A DNA stretch of 64,000 nt from Heterobilharzia americana (lineage: Eukaryota > Platyhelminthes > Trematoda > Strigeidida > Schistosomatidae), in NCBI GenBank assembly GCA_944470555.2, contig OX104132.1, positions 9,185,755 to 9,249,754 on the forward strand. The letters run 5' to 3'. Shown one piece after another: positions 29,301 to 43,750 of this stretch. Position 1 is the stretch's first letter. Every line of letters starts with the position of its first letter. The notes under the pieces are model-generated. The model searched no databases and was not told the origin of the DNA. It saw only the letters and a list, made by a program, of their open reading frames with translations. A program made the position numbers and the translations under genes.

Positions 29301-32300
29301 TTAGTTGTACAATGAAATCAATATTGACAGGACAATTACGAAATGAGGAGACAAAATCTACAGATAATGATTCATTTATGTATAGTAATGATGGCTAGCA
29401 GTGGAATCCAGTATGCACACTTTGTCGTGTTTGGGACTCGTCAGCTGGATGTATCTGCCTCCCATTGAGTGATGTTGTCCCCACTGGGACTTGGACATAT
29501 ATTCAGGTGCGATGGGAATCATATGAATACTATAACGAAATAGAGAATAACAAATGTGAACTATTACGTCACGGCTGAAAATGTCTACAGGTTGTGATAT
29601 GAATAAAAAAGAGTGTCAAACCAATAACATGATAAATTGAATGTTTATCAAAGTAATGAGAATACAGAAGAAGAGGAAGAAGGGGGATGAGAGGTTAGAA
29701 TGTGCAATTTGTGGTGGGAAAGTTCATAAAGAAGGTGTCGACTCTGTTGTGGGTCAAGGTAAACATATTTCTTTCGAAGATATTGGTGCGGCTTTCTTTT
29801 TGTGTTGATCCCTATGGCTTCGGGTAAGCATAAGATGCGAAGTCGTGCACCTCTGAGGAGATTGCAAGGGACACGGTATATCTCAAAAAAGCGTGATCTA
29901 CTTTAATCTGATGTGTTGTGTCTACTAGGTGTGAGAGGACTGGACTGTTAATGCTGTTTGTCATTCCTTTCCTTAATCGAGATGGTAGATGTTGACGAGC
30001 GCGCCGTTTGAGTATGGCGTTTGTAAGTAGCTCGAGAGGAGCAGTAGGACTCACAAATGCACATGCATAGGTAACCTATCCTCGGTTTGCTGTGTGAGTG
30101 GTGGTTTGGTTGAGACGAAAAGCTGACAAAAAGTTTTGTTGGATTGAATGTCCTTTCGAGTGATCTGCTTAATCGATGTGTTAAGATGTCGAGGCAATGT
30201 CACCCTTGAAACTTAATCTAGGATATGTAGGCTTTTTGGCAATATTGTTTTCTTTATCTTCTCTCCAGGCTTCGACATTTACCATTTCGTATGGTAATAC
30301 CATTGTCTTCGTGTAGTTGTCTTTCGTATTTACTCCTGTTGTTGACTTTTGTTGCTTGATTTAGAAATCCCTCTGGGTGGTGTTTCTGTAATAACATTTT
30401 GAATAAGACATTCATTTCTTTTCATTGGTCATCAGGGTGATGTCGTTAATTTACTTATTCGGTTTACCGGACCCTACATTACCCCCTAGTTTTACTGTGG
30501 TTGGTTGGGCTGTTTGGTATATTTTTTTTGCATAAGTTCTGCTTGCGAAATTATGAACAGGCATGCAGCAAGCGTTCTCCATTTCGGGAATGGGATGATA
30601 TGTTAGTTAGTACTAGGTTACTGTTGGATTCATTCACCTTACTCATCTATTACTGTCTAGAGCTACTGATCAGCGTTATTCTTTACCGTGTTGACTTATT
30701 TTCTCCTCGTTTTAAATCATATTCATTCTGGATCATTAGTGTCGGTATATATTTCACTTGATTGATTCCTATGATGCTACATCTTTTCTTTGACAATACC
30801 TTTTTCCAAAAGAGATAGGGTTTCGCATGCCCTTTTTTCATACTGGTCTATTCTTTTTCTAGGCTTATTGTTTATGCTTGTCAGTAATGTTGTTTATTTC
30901 ACCAATGTTTTTCATTTATTATTAAATAAACTTCTTTTTACTGTTTCCTTTATTCAGCGGTTGGAAAGTGAAGCTTTAGAACACATTGACGATGCAAATC
31001 CTCCCTTATTTCTACAATTTCTCTCCCTTTTGGTAAATGATGCTATCTTCCTGTTAGATGAAGCGCTTAGCTTATTAGCTCAACTAAAACAAACTGAACG
31101 AGAAAGAGATAAATGCGGTGGTAGGTAAGTCACCAGTTTGTATCTCCTTTGTCCACTGGATGTGTTATAAACCCGAATCGGTTGACGAAACGAAAATATA
31201 TAAAAAGCACTGAGTGGATTCATTCTATTCCTGTTGTACATTGACGCCTGTTGTTTGCAAAAATACATGATGTGCTAGTCGTAAAGCTCTCACTGTCATT
31301 CCAGATTATATCATAAGCGTAAACTTCGGAAAGAAGTTTGAAGTTTGTGCTGATGATTAAGATTAATATAGGTGTAACACTTGGGCACTGTGGTACAATT
31401 TAATTCCATATTCGATTTGTTTATTTGATTTATAACACACAGTGATCTAGTATTATTCACTTGATGACGTTTCGAGCATAAATTATCATCACTCATAATC
31501 ATAATCATATCAATGTAATCACACTACTTTCAACATTTGATTTTTATAGTCACGTCACCTCATATGAGTTGCTTTTATTAGTTACTAAAATTTTCCATAC
31601 CTCTGGTATAGGTGTTGCATCATTTCTGTTACATGTGTTGAGTGTTGATTCGCAGAACAAAAATTCAGTAATCAATCTCTCTCTCCACCTATTTATACAG
31701 GACTTAAGTATAGTGACTTTATTCCACTCAGCCTCTTGTGTGGTTGTATGTTAATCCGTGCATAGCAATAGCCCAGTACTTTTCCAGATTAGTGATCTGT
31801 CATTCTATATTCTATTTAGCTAAATTCCTGTGTTCAGCTATTCTGACCCCGACCGGCTAGTTTCACCTATTTACTTAACCTAACTCATAGTCATTACATG
31901 GAATTTGATAGATTAGATTATTTTGTTTAATTGGTTCTATCGGATCCTTAAGCCATACGACAAGGTTTATCTCTGAGTGAGTTTGTAGGTTTAAATGCCA
32001 CCCTAGTACCAGCTTTGTTGAGGAGCCTATATAAAGCTTCTGATATACCCTTCTTCCAGGGTAACACAATGGAGCCTGTGAACTCTTCTACTTATATTGT
32101 CGTTATTATTCGTACTCGTGTGACTGTTATTTTTTTCGTTTCTTGTGTGTCCGTACGAATTTCTTAGCAAACTGTGGACGATAATTATTAACCATTGGGG
32201 CTTCTTTGGGCTTCAATTGCTTCTTTAGGTCCTTGCATTGACTAGTATGTTTTCTATCTCTGACATTTACACACTTGACTATTATTATTACTTGGGTTCC

Positions 32301-35300
32301 TAGTGGAACATAGGGATTCTGTAGCATGCCCCCATTGCACTGTTCTCTGCAGTCTTCAAAACTTGGCGCGACGACTGCCAACAAGCTTTACTTTCTCCAT
32401 GTCACCTTTGCCACGGATGCCCAACTCGTCGTTTCCCCTTTGGATTCTACTTGACAGCCTGGCGCGTGATGTCCTAAATCCAACCCATCTCCACTTTGTT
32501 CCAGTGCATATTTGTTGGGTAACAGGTTCCTGGTTGGTCCGTTCTCGGAGTGAGTTCCTTGTTGCTTATTCTTTCTGGCCATCTCATCACCATCTTCAGT
32601 ACTGAGCGTAGACAGTTTTTGATGAATGTCTGTAGTTTGTTGGAAGTGCTTTTCGTAACGCGACAAGTCTCTCAACTATCACATCGCAGCACTGACTTGA
32701 CATTAGTGTTGAAAATCCGGATCTTGTTCTTTGTGTTGAGTGCAGTACATCTCCACACTGATTTCAAGTTAATACAGGAACGCCTATCTTGCTGTCTTCC
32801 GATCCTGGCTTGCTTTAACATCCTCATCTGTGCCACTGCCACCGCCTGTAGTTGAAACGATGTTACCTAGGCAGGTAGGTAAGTAGGTGAAAGAGACAAC
32901 TTCCTCTACATTTCTTCCGTTGATGGTGATCGGTGCTTGTTGTTGGTTGGGTATCTTCATCACCTCTGTCTTCTCTACCTTCACCTGAAGCAAGTCCCGT
33001 ATTCCTCCGCTGCCTCGCCTCGCCTCACCTCACCTCTTCTGCCGACTTGTTAGTTTTCGCCTATACATCTTCGACTTTGTGCGACAAGACATAAGACAGA
33101 GATGAATCATCATCGGTGGCGAAATCCAAATCTACTTCTAGGATCTTTTCATTGGTCAAACAGCGTATGCCAATATTCTCACAGCTCCTCACAGTTCTTT
33201 CTTACATGATCCAGTCGAGTCGAGTCGAGTCGAGTCGACCACAATCAGGAAGATCATCGGTGATGGTAGGCGGCAGCCTTGTCTTGTCTTGCTCCTGACT
33301 TGACTTGACTTCAAACAAGTCACTGAGCTTTACATTGTGTTGTGAATCACTTGGCATGTAGCCCCATCATATAGCATATAGCTGCTGTGTCAATGAGGTT
33401 GATAAGGGTCTGTGGCACTCAAACCGTAGTATTGAAGTAGCTGTCTGCCGGATTACTTCTCGGTCGATGCTGTCAAAGGCCATTTCAAAGTCGACGAAGT
33501 TTATGTAGAGAGTTGACTTGACTTGACTGGCATTCTGTGCTGTGTTCTATGATGATGCGTAGCGTAGCGTTGCAATTTGATCCTCACATGATTTGTTTTT
33601 CCTGAAGCCAGCCAGCCAACCAGTCTGTTCATGTTGTTATTTTGAATGTAGAGCATTTTTAGTCTTTCTAGGATGATGCGGCATAATATTTTACTTGGAG
33701 TTGACAAGAACAGGTGCATAGTTCTGCGCCAGTTCGTTAATAGGCTTAGGTCTCCCTTGTTTTGAAGTTTGACAAGGTAGCCCTTCTTCCAATCAACCAG
33801 CAGGTATCTTTCCTTCCTTGCAAACCTTCTGCATCATTGGTGTGAGCGTATCCACTGTTGTTTTTGTGTGTGGTCTAAGTCCTCCTGGCAATTAATAATG
33901 CACTCGTAATTCACTATCATTTATTGTCATCTTTTTAAGAGATGCTTTTCAATATGTTTACTTTTCTATTTTTTCACAACCACATGGATATTAATATTTT
34001 CTGAAACTGAAGAATACTACTTGCCTGTTCGAAGTTTTATGAGGTTTGAGCGTACTATTCTACTTTTTGAAAGTTGGCATCAATTGAACCAATAAGTCGA
34101 AGTTCTATTTTGATTGGGTTCATCGTTTTAAAATACTATTACTGTTAGTTTGTATATCAGAATATTGTCTCAGAATTGTATTCAATGATATTATTTGTAT
34201 AACTTTATTTCATTTTGAAATTGGCTGCAATGTCTGTTTAAAACTATACTCATTCAGACCACCTGAATCAATGAATTTTCTCTACTTTTCGGTCTACGTA
34301 TAAGTTTAACCGAATCCACTTAACATGAAGTCTCAATTACCCTTTCGAATGTCTTTCAAAGTTTGTGGTAACAAACTTTTTAATTGACAATTCGCGACTT
34401 TTTGCATATACGTATATAAGCTGTTTAAAATAAAATCAGTTTTGTGGCTGAAATATTTATATTGATCGAAAGTATGAAGCTATACTATTTTAAGTGATTT
34501 ACTGTTCATGTTATATCAATGAGTTGGTGGATTGAGGCAAATGCTTGACACTTATCCCAAACGTATTTTTAAGGCAATCTAACAACAGCTGAAATAACAA
34601 ACTAGGCTTTTATTTAATGAAAATCTACTCTGTTCCAGTTGGTCCTACTCCCCTAGTTTACAATTTCACTAGTTACTAGCCGGTTCTAAGCCCGGATAAA
34701 GAGGGAAGGCTGGGGGTGGGGCCAACGACCCGACCCCGGAAAATCAATCCAATTGCCTAATAAACTTATTCCTCGCTGGAATCGGGGAGACGAAATGACG
34801 CCGGTTGGTAAGAGCCTTCAGGAAGCTAATTGGGCGATGTATCTTCTCTCAATGAAAGGAAAAGTAAGCATAGGGACATGGAATGTCCGCAGATTGTTTG
34901 AAGCTGCCTGACAAGGCTGCCCAGATTGCAAAAGAGATAGAGGTGCTGGGAATCTACGAGGAATCTGCAGATGGAATGGAAGTGGACTCTCCAAACTGTC
35001 AACTAGAGAGTCAGTAATTTACTCCGATTTGGTCACCCTGACGACAACCAAGAGCACACGGAGGGAGTGGCTTTCATGATATGAAAAGCAAGACAGGCCT
35101 TCATTAATCTGCACTCAGCATAAGGCATGAAAAAGATCCGGGTTTTGAACACCATTGCCAGTGAAGTCAGCGCTTCTATATGATGGTTAAGAGACTTGTC
35201 GCGTTACGAAAAGCATTTCCAACAAACTGCAGACATACATCATCAACAGCTGCCGCCCATGCTCACTCAATATTGAAGATGAGATGAGATCAGATGGCCA

Positions 35301-36708
35301 GAATAATAAGAATAAACAAGCAAGAACTCTGGCTGACTGACAACGAACCAACCAACCAAGAACTTATCGCCCAACAAATATGCCAAAGAAGAAAGTTGGA
35401 ATGGATTGGATTGGATATACATTAAGCAAACGGGTAATGGATATCACGTCCCAGGCCAGGCCGTTGAGTGGAAGCCAAATGGGAGACGATGAGTTGGGCG
35501 TGCGAGGGTAAGATGGAGGAGATGGTGTGAGGAAGAAATGAAAGCTTATGCGCAGTTGTGGAGCTAGGTTAAGAAGACTGCAAAGAAGAGAGTGAAGTGT
35601 TTACGTGCTAGTGAAGCCCTATATTTCACTCGGAACCTAAGGGGCAAATGATAATAATAGTTGGTCCTACCGCTACTAACGTCTCACCATCTGAATCAGA
35701 GGGAATACGAGGGCTGTTTAGCATAGTGTATATATGGAGTGTACAAGGTCTTAAGGCGTAGGTGGACTAATTGTAATATCAAAAAATGAAAATAAAAGTG
35801 GACACATAAAGGACATTTACCGTTGATTGGTTGTCGCTCTCATTCACTACTCTTGCACCACGGAGCAAAGGGTGATAAGAATTGTTCTGTTTTGTCAACG
35901 AAACATTCCCTACTGTTATTTTTTCAGATTATGTTTTAATGTATTTCGTTCACTTATTTCTCCTAATTCACTTATCATTTTCAAATATTCATAAGTAATC
36001 CTATGAAGCACCGTCAAATACTATGGGTAAGAGAGGAGAACTGAAAGACGGTGTATTATTTTAAACATGTCCTTCCTCTTCTAGTAGCCTACAGAGCTGC
36101 GTTTGTTTGCTCTAAGTGCATTTTGGAATGGATTGACTACAGACACATGACAGACACAAGTACTAATTTCCTAGCTTTCATCACTAAGGTGTTGGAGCAG
36201 AATGACCTTGACACGATAAAAATATGCCATCAAAAATTTTTGTGCATGACACTTTAACAGATGGGTTATCATCAATTGACTTGGTTAGGTTATTAGTCTC
36301 ATGAAAAGATATGCTGTTCGTATTAGGAAAATAGTTGTTTTTGCACCTACGACATACCAAAAACGTAGGTTTCTCCACCTTCTTTCAACCAATAAACTCA
36401 TGAATTTCATAGATTTTTGACTAAATTTGAAGGTGATTATCATCGTGAGTAATCTGTACAAGCCAACATGCTAAACTACCGCCAGAAAAAAAGTTTATTT
36501 TGTGGTATAAAGAAGAGTAGTAGTTACACGCGAAATGCATAATGACTGAACATATGAAAAGTGGTCACTTGTCCTACTGATAGGTAGCGACAAAAAGGCA
36601 GCCAATAGAGAAATTGTTTTCAGATTATGATTTATGCATGTACTTACATGATAATGTGGTTGGACAAACTCAAACTCATAATACCAATCGGATTGGTTTA
36701 TTTATGGC

Positions 36709-36780
<72 letters not shown>

Positions 36781-39700
36781 CCATGTATTTGTCTGATGAG
36801 GTTGATGTTCTTGTCTTCTGATTTCCGCGTATCGGTGAAGTATAAGGTGTGGGGAAGAATAGTTGTATTACTCGTATCCAGTCCAAGTATCTCGTTTGCT
36901 TCTTATTAGAATCCACTTAATACTCCAAATCAGTCGCATTGCCTACAAACCATTTGAATACTGGGTTGTGAAAACCACTGAACTGTCAATCTTTGATAAT
37001 CGTAATTGGTGAAAAGTCATTAGTTAATGACGAAATGTGGTTGATAACTAGATTAACTGAAGCTTAGGTGATTAGTAAATTCAGCCGTCCACCATTGACT
37101 GACTATTTATGACTAATTAGCATAACACTCATCTTTCCTTAGTATTTTTATGTTAAAGACTTGACTGCATATCTTCATTCTATTTCTTATTATTCTGATT
37201 GTTTTGTTTTACTCTACCTTTATCCATCTTCATTTGAATTTCTAAGACAATTTAACAGTTTAATATGTGGACAAAGGTTACATGTGTCGAATACTAGCGT
37301 ACTCACTGTTCTACTCTATGGAGTGTCTTCTGGAATTAATTATTAATTAGTTTCCTGTTCCCCACTGGATAACGCTTGATACTTCGAGGGATGTGTGCTG
37401 GGCTCAAGTCTCAGTGAGAACACTATCACTTACTGGGGTGAAAGTACATTTAGATGACGAGTCCCAAACAAGGCGAGATGCACGTCCTGGATTCCGCTGT
37501 GAACCACCTAGTAAACGTTAACATGATGAGTCTTCGGGCAGCCTCAAGGCATCCACTTGCGAGCCCATCTACCAACGGAACTCAAGCAATTCGATCCAGT
37601 ATGACAACGGGAGATTATAACTATCATGTAAATTTCAATAGTCTATCTAACGGACTGTGGATCCATGTCTGAGATATATGTATATGAGAATCATTTGATG
37701 CTTAAGAAATTATTGTATCTTGTAGTTGTTTAATGGCCATCTATGCACTTTACATGATAGAATGATAAATCTATATTCACTGCCTGTTATTTGAAGGAAA
37801 GGATATGGTAAACTAAAAACTATGAACTGTTCATTAGATCCAGAGATTTATCACAGGTGGATTGTCAACGATGTTTCCGTTTCATATCTAAACCGATTTA
37901 AGCCTGAAGGCTTATTGTAATTTTTTCTACAATAAGTTTTGAAATTAACTAAGACGAATGCATCTCTACTTCTAGAGGCAAACAAAAATGTTATCATGAG
38001 GTAAATTAGAGTGATGTAAATGAATGAAACGATCTTTTTATACTTAGAATGTTATTTCTAGTGGCAGAACATATTCCAGATCAGACAGGATATTGTTAAG
38101 CTTGCTAATGTGTTCAGTAATTAACTCCAGTAGTTCGAATAATCATCTCTTGCATCAAACTAATCATAGTAATGATGGATTGGATAGTGGCTAGTAGTGG
38201 AATCCAGGATGCGCATTTCGTCCTATTTGGGACTCGTCAGCTGGATGTACCTGCCTCACAGTGAGTAACGTTGTTCCCACCAGGATTTGGACTCGCAAGC
38301 GATCGCTTCAAACTCAAGAGCGGTATCCACTACACCACCGAGCCACGATAGCCACTTCTTGTGTGTTAGGGGTGGAATCTAGGATGCACATTTCGTGCTA
38401 TTTGGGACTCGTCAGCTGGATGTACCTGCCTCCCAGTGAGTAATGTTATTCCCATCGGGATTCGGAGTCATTAAATTTTCCATCTTCATCTGATTGTTAC
38501 AAAGATAGTGTACTCTCATAGTAAATCATGAGGATGTAATTCAATCAGAGTTTCTCTCAATGCTTACAAATTCACTCTTAGGCACATATTTCGTGGTAGT
38601 ATTCATCGCAGACTCACATCAGTTGGAGAACCATTAGAAAACTATGTGACATTGGACAGCTGTTTCATCCTAGTATGGAACTCCTCAGGAGTGTACGCAC
38701 TCACAACCTCACCAGGGATCGAACTCAGAAGTTTGAGGTTTAGAGGCAAACATGCTAACCTTTCAGCCGCTGGTTTGGAGTTTAGGTGGTCCACAGTTTC
38801 CTACATTTATTTGAATAATAATGTAACATCCAGTGATCAAAGTACAACGTTTCATTTATTATTATCAACTGACTTGAGAATCCTTGTTTCAAGTACTATT
38901 GGATAGTTAGAGTCTTCATAAAGTTTATCTTTTCCTGTATATTGTCGATAATACGAAGATATGCTTTATTGTGTACAGAGGTGACTAATGGTTAGAATAG
39001 TGAGCAACTGTGTTTTGACCCGGTTATCTACGTCTTCATCGGTATCTGTTGTCAAAACTTGCCATGATAAAACTGAAACATATATTCACTTTTCATTTGG
39101 TTCTTAGGGGGGAGGGGGGGGGATATTAACTTCCAATGAAAAGTACTTTAAAATTCAATAGAGAAACCTGTAGCGCATTATTTGTTTTTTAATAAACATT
39201 TCGTAAAGCCATAATAAACCCACATGTAGATGGAGGTTCTTTGATAATCCATGAATTCCAATACATACTAGCAAAGTAAATACTGTTTTAAGTATGATAC
39301 TTGTGAAGATTTTTCTTTCGACATACACTTGTTGCTCTAAGTCGTTTAGTTAGTTGGATAGGGCAGGGCTTGTTTAAGATATTCGAGACGATAGAATCAT
39401 TGGTTGCAGACTTTGAATGATGTAGTTCCAAATTGACAAAAGTAGCGCTAATGTGTGCAGTTTTTGTCATTTTCGAAATCTTATAAACACTCTCACTAAT
39501 TTTCATCTATTTATTCTCTTTATTGTCAGTCACTTTTGTCGACTTTAAGATTATTCCATTTCTGACCACTTCTTCATATGGTGTTATGAAGCGTAGAAAC
39601 TTACATTGATGCACTTTTTGGCAGGTTTTGGGTTGGTTCATCCCTCTGTACGTCTATCAGTTTCAACTAATTTGTGTCTTAGTATTCAGACAAACATTAT

Positions 39701-42700
39701 AACCAATGCAACTGCTGTCACGCTTCGCTAGCAACTGATTATTGTTATGATGATGTCCCTTTCCAATTTTTTGTTTTCGTATCTGATTTCTTAATACTCC
39801 CCCGCCCCCCTCACTCGCCTATTATTTTATTCTTCTTTTTAACTTTTAGACTATCGTCTTCTTCAGAGGAAGCGTTATTTGCGCATACAGGTCGATTGGC
39901 ACGACATCATATAATGCTTGGATTGGATACAATAGCTGCACTACGTCGAGTGATAACTTTATGCTCACAATTAATTACGCATCCAATATTAGTGGATAGA
40001 GTAGCTTGCATGTTGAATTACTTTTTGACAAGGCTTGTAAGTTATAATCAATTGATATATTTGTTGGTTATAATCTCATGTACTTCTATTTTTAACTCCG
40101 CATCAATTAATACCTTGATTAACTTGTTAATAGTTAATTTTGTGTATGCTTCTGTGGTTGTTGATGTCCAGTGGGTATGCATGCTTACATATTTATGCTT
40201 TAAGTTTCTGGAGATTCGGTGGCTAGCTCTTGCAGTCTTGTAGGTGTACATATTGCAGTAGATATTTTGGCAGAAGGTACACTACTCGACTAGTTCGCTG
40301 TTAACAGTTACCTATTTGGTGTTCGATTGGAGAATACAATGAAGACTAAGAAGATTAGTGAAACTCTTTGTTATCTTTACGCGATCTCTGTTTACTCAGC
40401 TATTAACTACAGCTGAGTTGAATTCTGTTAAAAATTGTCTAACCTCTTAGTGAAACGTTCAGACTTGGTTGTTGCAGAAGGTGAGTTCAATGCAAAAGTG
40501 GCTACGCTAAATTAGATAGAAAGATGGTACTTTCGGAATCCAAGCTAGTCATATGAGCAGATAATAACGATTGCCTACTACAACTTTGCTCAGACAACCG
40601 TCTATTTCTGATCAATACGAACTTCAACGAAGGAAAAATCAACGGTGATAGGTTAGAGCAGACAGGTTATTCAGACTTATCAAGGAAACTAGAACGAAAA
40701 GGTCAATAGTTGGTGAGAATGCGACAGAGAAGGATGGGTATGTGATACATATAAAGAGAAGACAACTGGAGCGATGAGCGATACACTTCGAGGAACAGTT
40801 CAACTAGTCTCTACCTACTGTTCCGTTGCCTGCTATTCAGTCAAACTCTGAATGGGACATCGAGATAAGACTCCTAACACCTGCAGACGTTGAGGAGGCT
40901 GCAAATTTGAGATGAGGATGGATGGCAGGTCCTAACAGACTACTACCGGAGGTATTTTAGGACAGGCTTGTTTATCAGATTGACTGGCGTATGGGAATTA
41001 GATATGATCCCCTCTGACTGATCTTAATCACTGATTATCACTGTCTTCAATAGGCGTGAAAATACTTCTATGATAACGACAGGGAAATCAGCCCGACGAA
41101 CATGGTGTCTAAGGTTCTAGGTTCGATAATCACTCACTAGACACTCAACTAGAATCTGGTTACAAAGAACCCGGAAAAGCCAGCCAGGGTTTAGATCTGA
41201 CTGTGGGTGTGTCGACCAGATATTCACTCTGTCACGCTGTCAGTCGCAGGTACACTTAACCGATGTTCGACGCTGGTTTTATTTCTCAACCTAAAAGCGT
41301 CACTGTATTTCGTTGACCGATCAGTCTTCTGGTAGTGTCTCTAACTGAAAGAGGTGCCGAGTAAGTACATTACGCTGTTGACTACCCTGTTGAAAACTGT
41401 ACTCGAGTACCTGTGAACTTGTTACAGCCTACAGTGAGTTGTACACGTCGAGTGGTGTCTATCAAGGATGTTCACTCTCTCTATTTTTATTTATTGGGTG
41501 TCATAACGGTACTGGCCTTCATTGATGTCCTGTCTAATAATAGAGAGTGAAAGGGTTAAGCACACTGACTACGCCACTTGCCTAGGAAGTCAGATCAACC
41601 CGGGTGGGTCAGTAACCGATGAAGTTTCTGCACAGATAGAAACGTTTTGATTGATTTTCGCGAACTTACGCCTACTGTGGCGCCACAGTGAAATGTTATT
41701 TTCTATTAAGCGTCCAGTGTACTGCTCTGCAGTTTACTCTGTTGTGCCGTGTGGTTGTGAAACATGTCCATTAAGGTAGAGGATATGAAAAGATTATCTT
41801 TGTAGCATAGACCGTGTGTTGTGGTGTCACCACGTTAGTAACGCAGAAGTCAGGTGTAGCGTTTTAGGGAGAAGAGGAAGGTTAGTTGGTTACGTCACAA
41901 GCCCTTATCGAATAAACTGACTGAAATATGCGTTACACATTCCTAGTCACCACCTACCTCAATGCATAATATTAGCTGAATTAAGTGTAGGCTGGAAAAA
42001 ATGTAAGAAGCGGGTAAGTGGAAACAGGGCATCAGTTCCTGAAGTCTGAAACTATTGTTCTGAGCTGCGTCAGGGTAGACGCGACAACCGAGCTCGTCGG
42101 TTGGAGACTCTAGATTATATGCCACAGAAGCGATGACAGTGGCGAAGATGCATCCCACATTTTCTTCATCATAATCGCCATACTGAATTTTTGAATTGTC
42201 TTATGCTATGCCTTCATGTTCCTCTTTTCATGACGTTACCACTTTTTGTCTTCTTCCTACCTTATTTCTCTATCTTTCATGTTAATTTAATCTCACTTGA
42301 TATACATATTGAGATGCGGCAACGTGGACCATTACATAGTAATACTGGATGTGATGTGAATATTGTCTGTTTATTTATACTTTTTTTCAGTCCCAATCAT
42401 TTTAGACTTGCAAAAGCCTTCATTACCGGTCATTCGACTTTCTATCTAATCTTACAATAGTTGAAATACACTAGTCTAAAGTATCCACTTCGTTGTCATC
42501 ATGATGATTGATGATATTTTTTCCACAGTGTTGACTTAAAATCATGTTCATTAAGATGTAACTGTTTATTTCAGTAGCTTTTTCATTTTTTATATTGTCT
42601 ACAAGCCTTTTGAATATCCTACTTCTTCCCAACTGAATTGAGTTATGAAGCGTGTTTTGTTAACACATTTTCATGTGTTGATATTGAACATGTTTTTTCT

Positions 42701-43700
42701 GCAGAACTAAATTGTTTTATGTAATTTATATATCTTGCTTTATGATGATGGGATAATAATAGCTTACCGATACAAATGGATGACGTAGCTTATCGTCATA
42801 AATTTCTATATTTACCCTATTTTTTTGGTATGTATTACGAGACTTTACAACCTTCATTTCATAGATGCTAGTTGGTTGGAGACAATCTGAAGGAATTCCT
42901 GGACATAGATTTCATGCTTGTTCGTACTCGTCAGCTAGGCATATCTACAACTTCAAGGAAATGAGATTTGCTAAAGAGATTCAAACTTGTGTAACCCAGT
43001 GCTGCAAAGACGTCATCATTGAGCTGTTCTAGCTGAGATTTACTGCTTGTAGGTACATTGATTGTTCGATGGAATTCGACTAAGCACTAAGGACTAGATA
43101 GCATTTAATCAGTTTTTCTTGAGTGACTAATCAATCTATGATATTCATTCACTTGATCTCCTTTTTCAAAGTACTTACTGTGGGAAACAAGAAGACATAG
43201 ACGAAGGAGGGAATGTTTATTTATTAACATGTGGTACGGTAGTCGTCAAATATGGTACAACTTGCACTAAGACAGTCATTTGAAAAATGTGCTTCATTTT
43301 CTCTTTTGCTTCTATCTTGATTTTCTCTTAATACGCCGCATTATCTCTTGCTTTTGTCTTGGCCGAATCTTTACCCATTACTGGTAATTCTCTATGATTC
43401 CTGCTACCCTCTCAACATATACTACTCATATCCATTCTGATCAACAACTCCCAGTACACTAGGATCAATATACTTAGGGAATATATGATGAAAGTGATCT
43501 TTAAACCCAGTGGTAATAACATGTAATTGGAATGATAAAGCATTTTCATTGGAATGGAAAGTTACTTATAAACTCTTTTTTAATGCTTCTTTTCTATTGG
43601 TTTTTATTTAACTTATGTTTACGTAGTTTTGAGACATCTAATTAGAAATCCTAGGTGTCCACAAGTGCGCATAAACTAATTCTCCAGAAGAGTTAAGTAC

Positions 43701-43750
<50 letters not shown>

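Larger units (their letters stand above)
38167..38470 (-). mobile_element. Smα SINE with tandem hammerhead units
   Basis: Two Smα monomers lie head to tail on the minus strand with a period of about 175 bp. Between them is a tRNA-like promoter (GGCTCGGTGGTGTAGTGGAT at about 38325-38344 and a GCGAGTCCAAATCC B-box-like part). Confidence 0.82.

Noticed and set aside
33116..33298. 60-codon frame repeated at 48327, 55073 and 58679
   Set aside because: Antisense of the RTE family 2 RT region containing pentamer runs, not a gene.
36627..36916. Two overlapping open frames rich in Tyr and Ile
   Set aside because: They are translations of the TA microsatellite.
39107..39122. G-quadruplex candidate
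   Set aside because: It is one near-continuous G-run with a single A rather than four separated G tracts, so I cannot support it.
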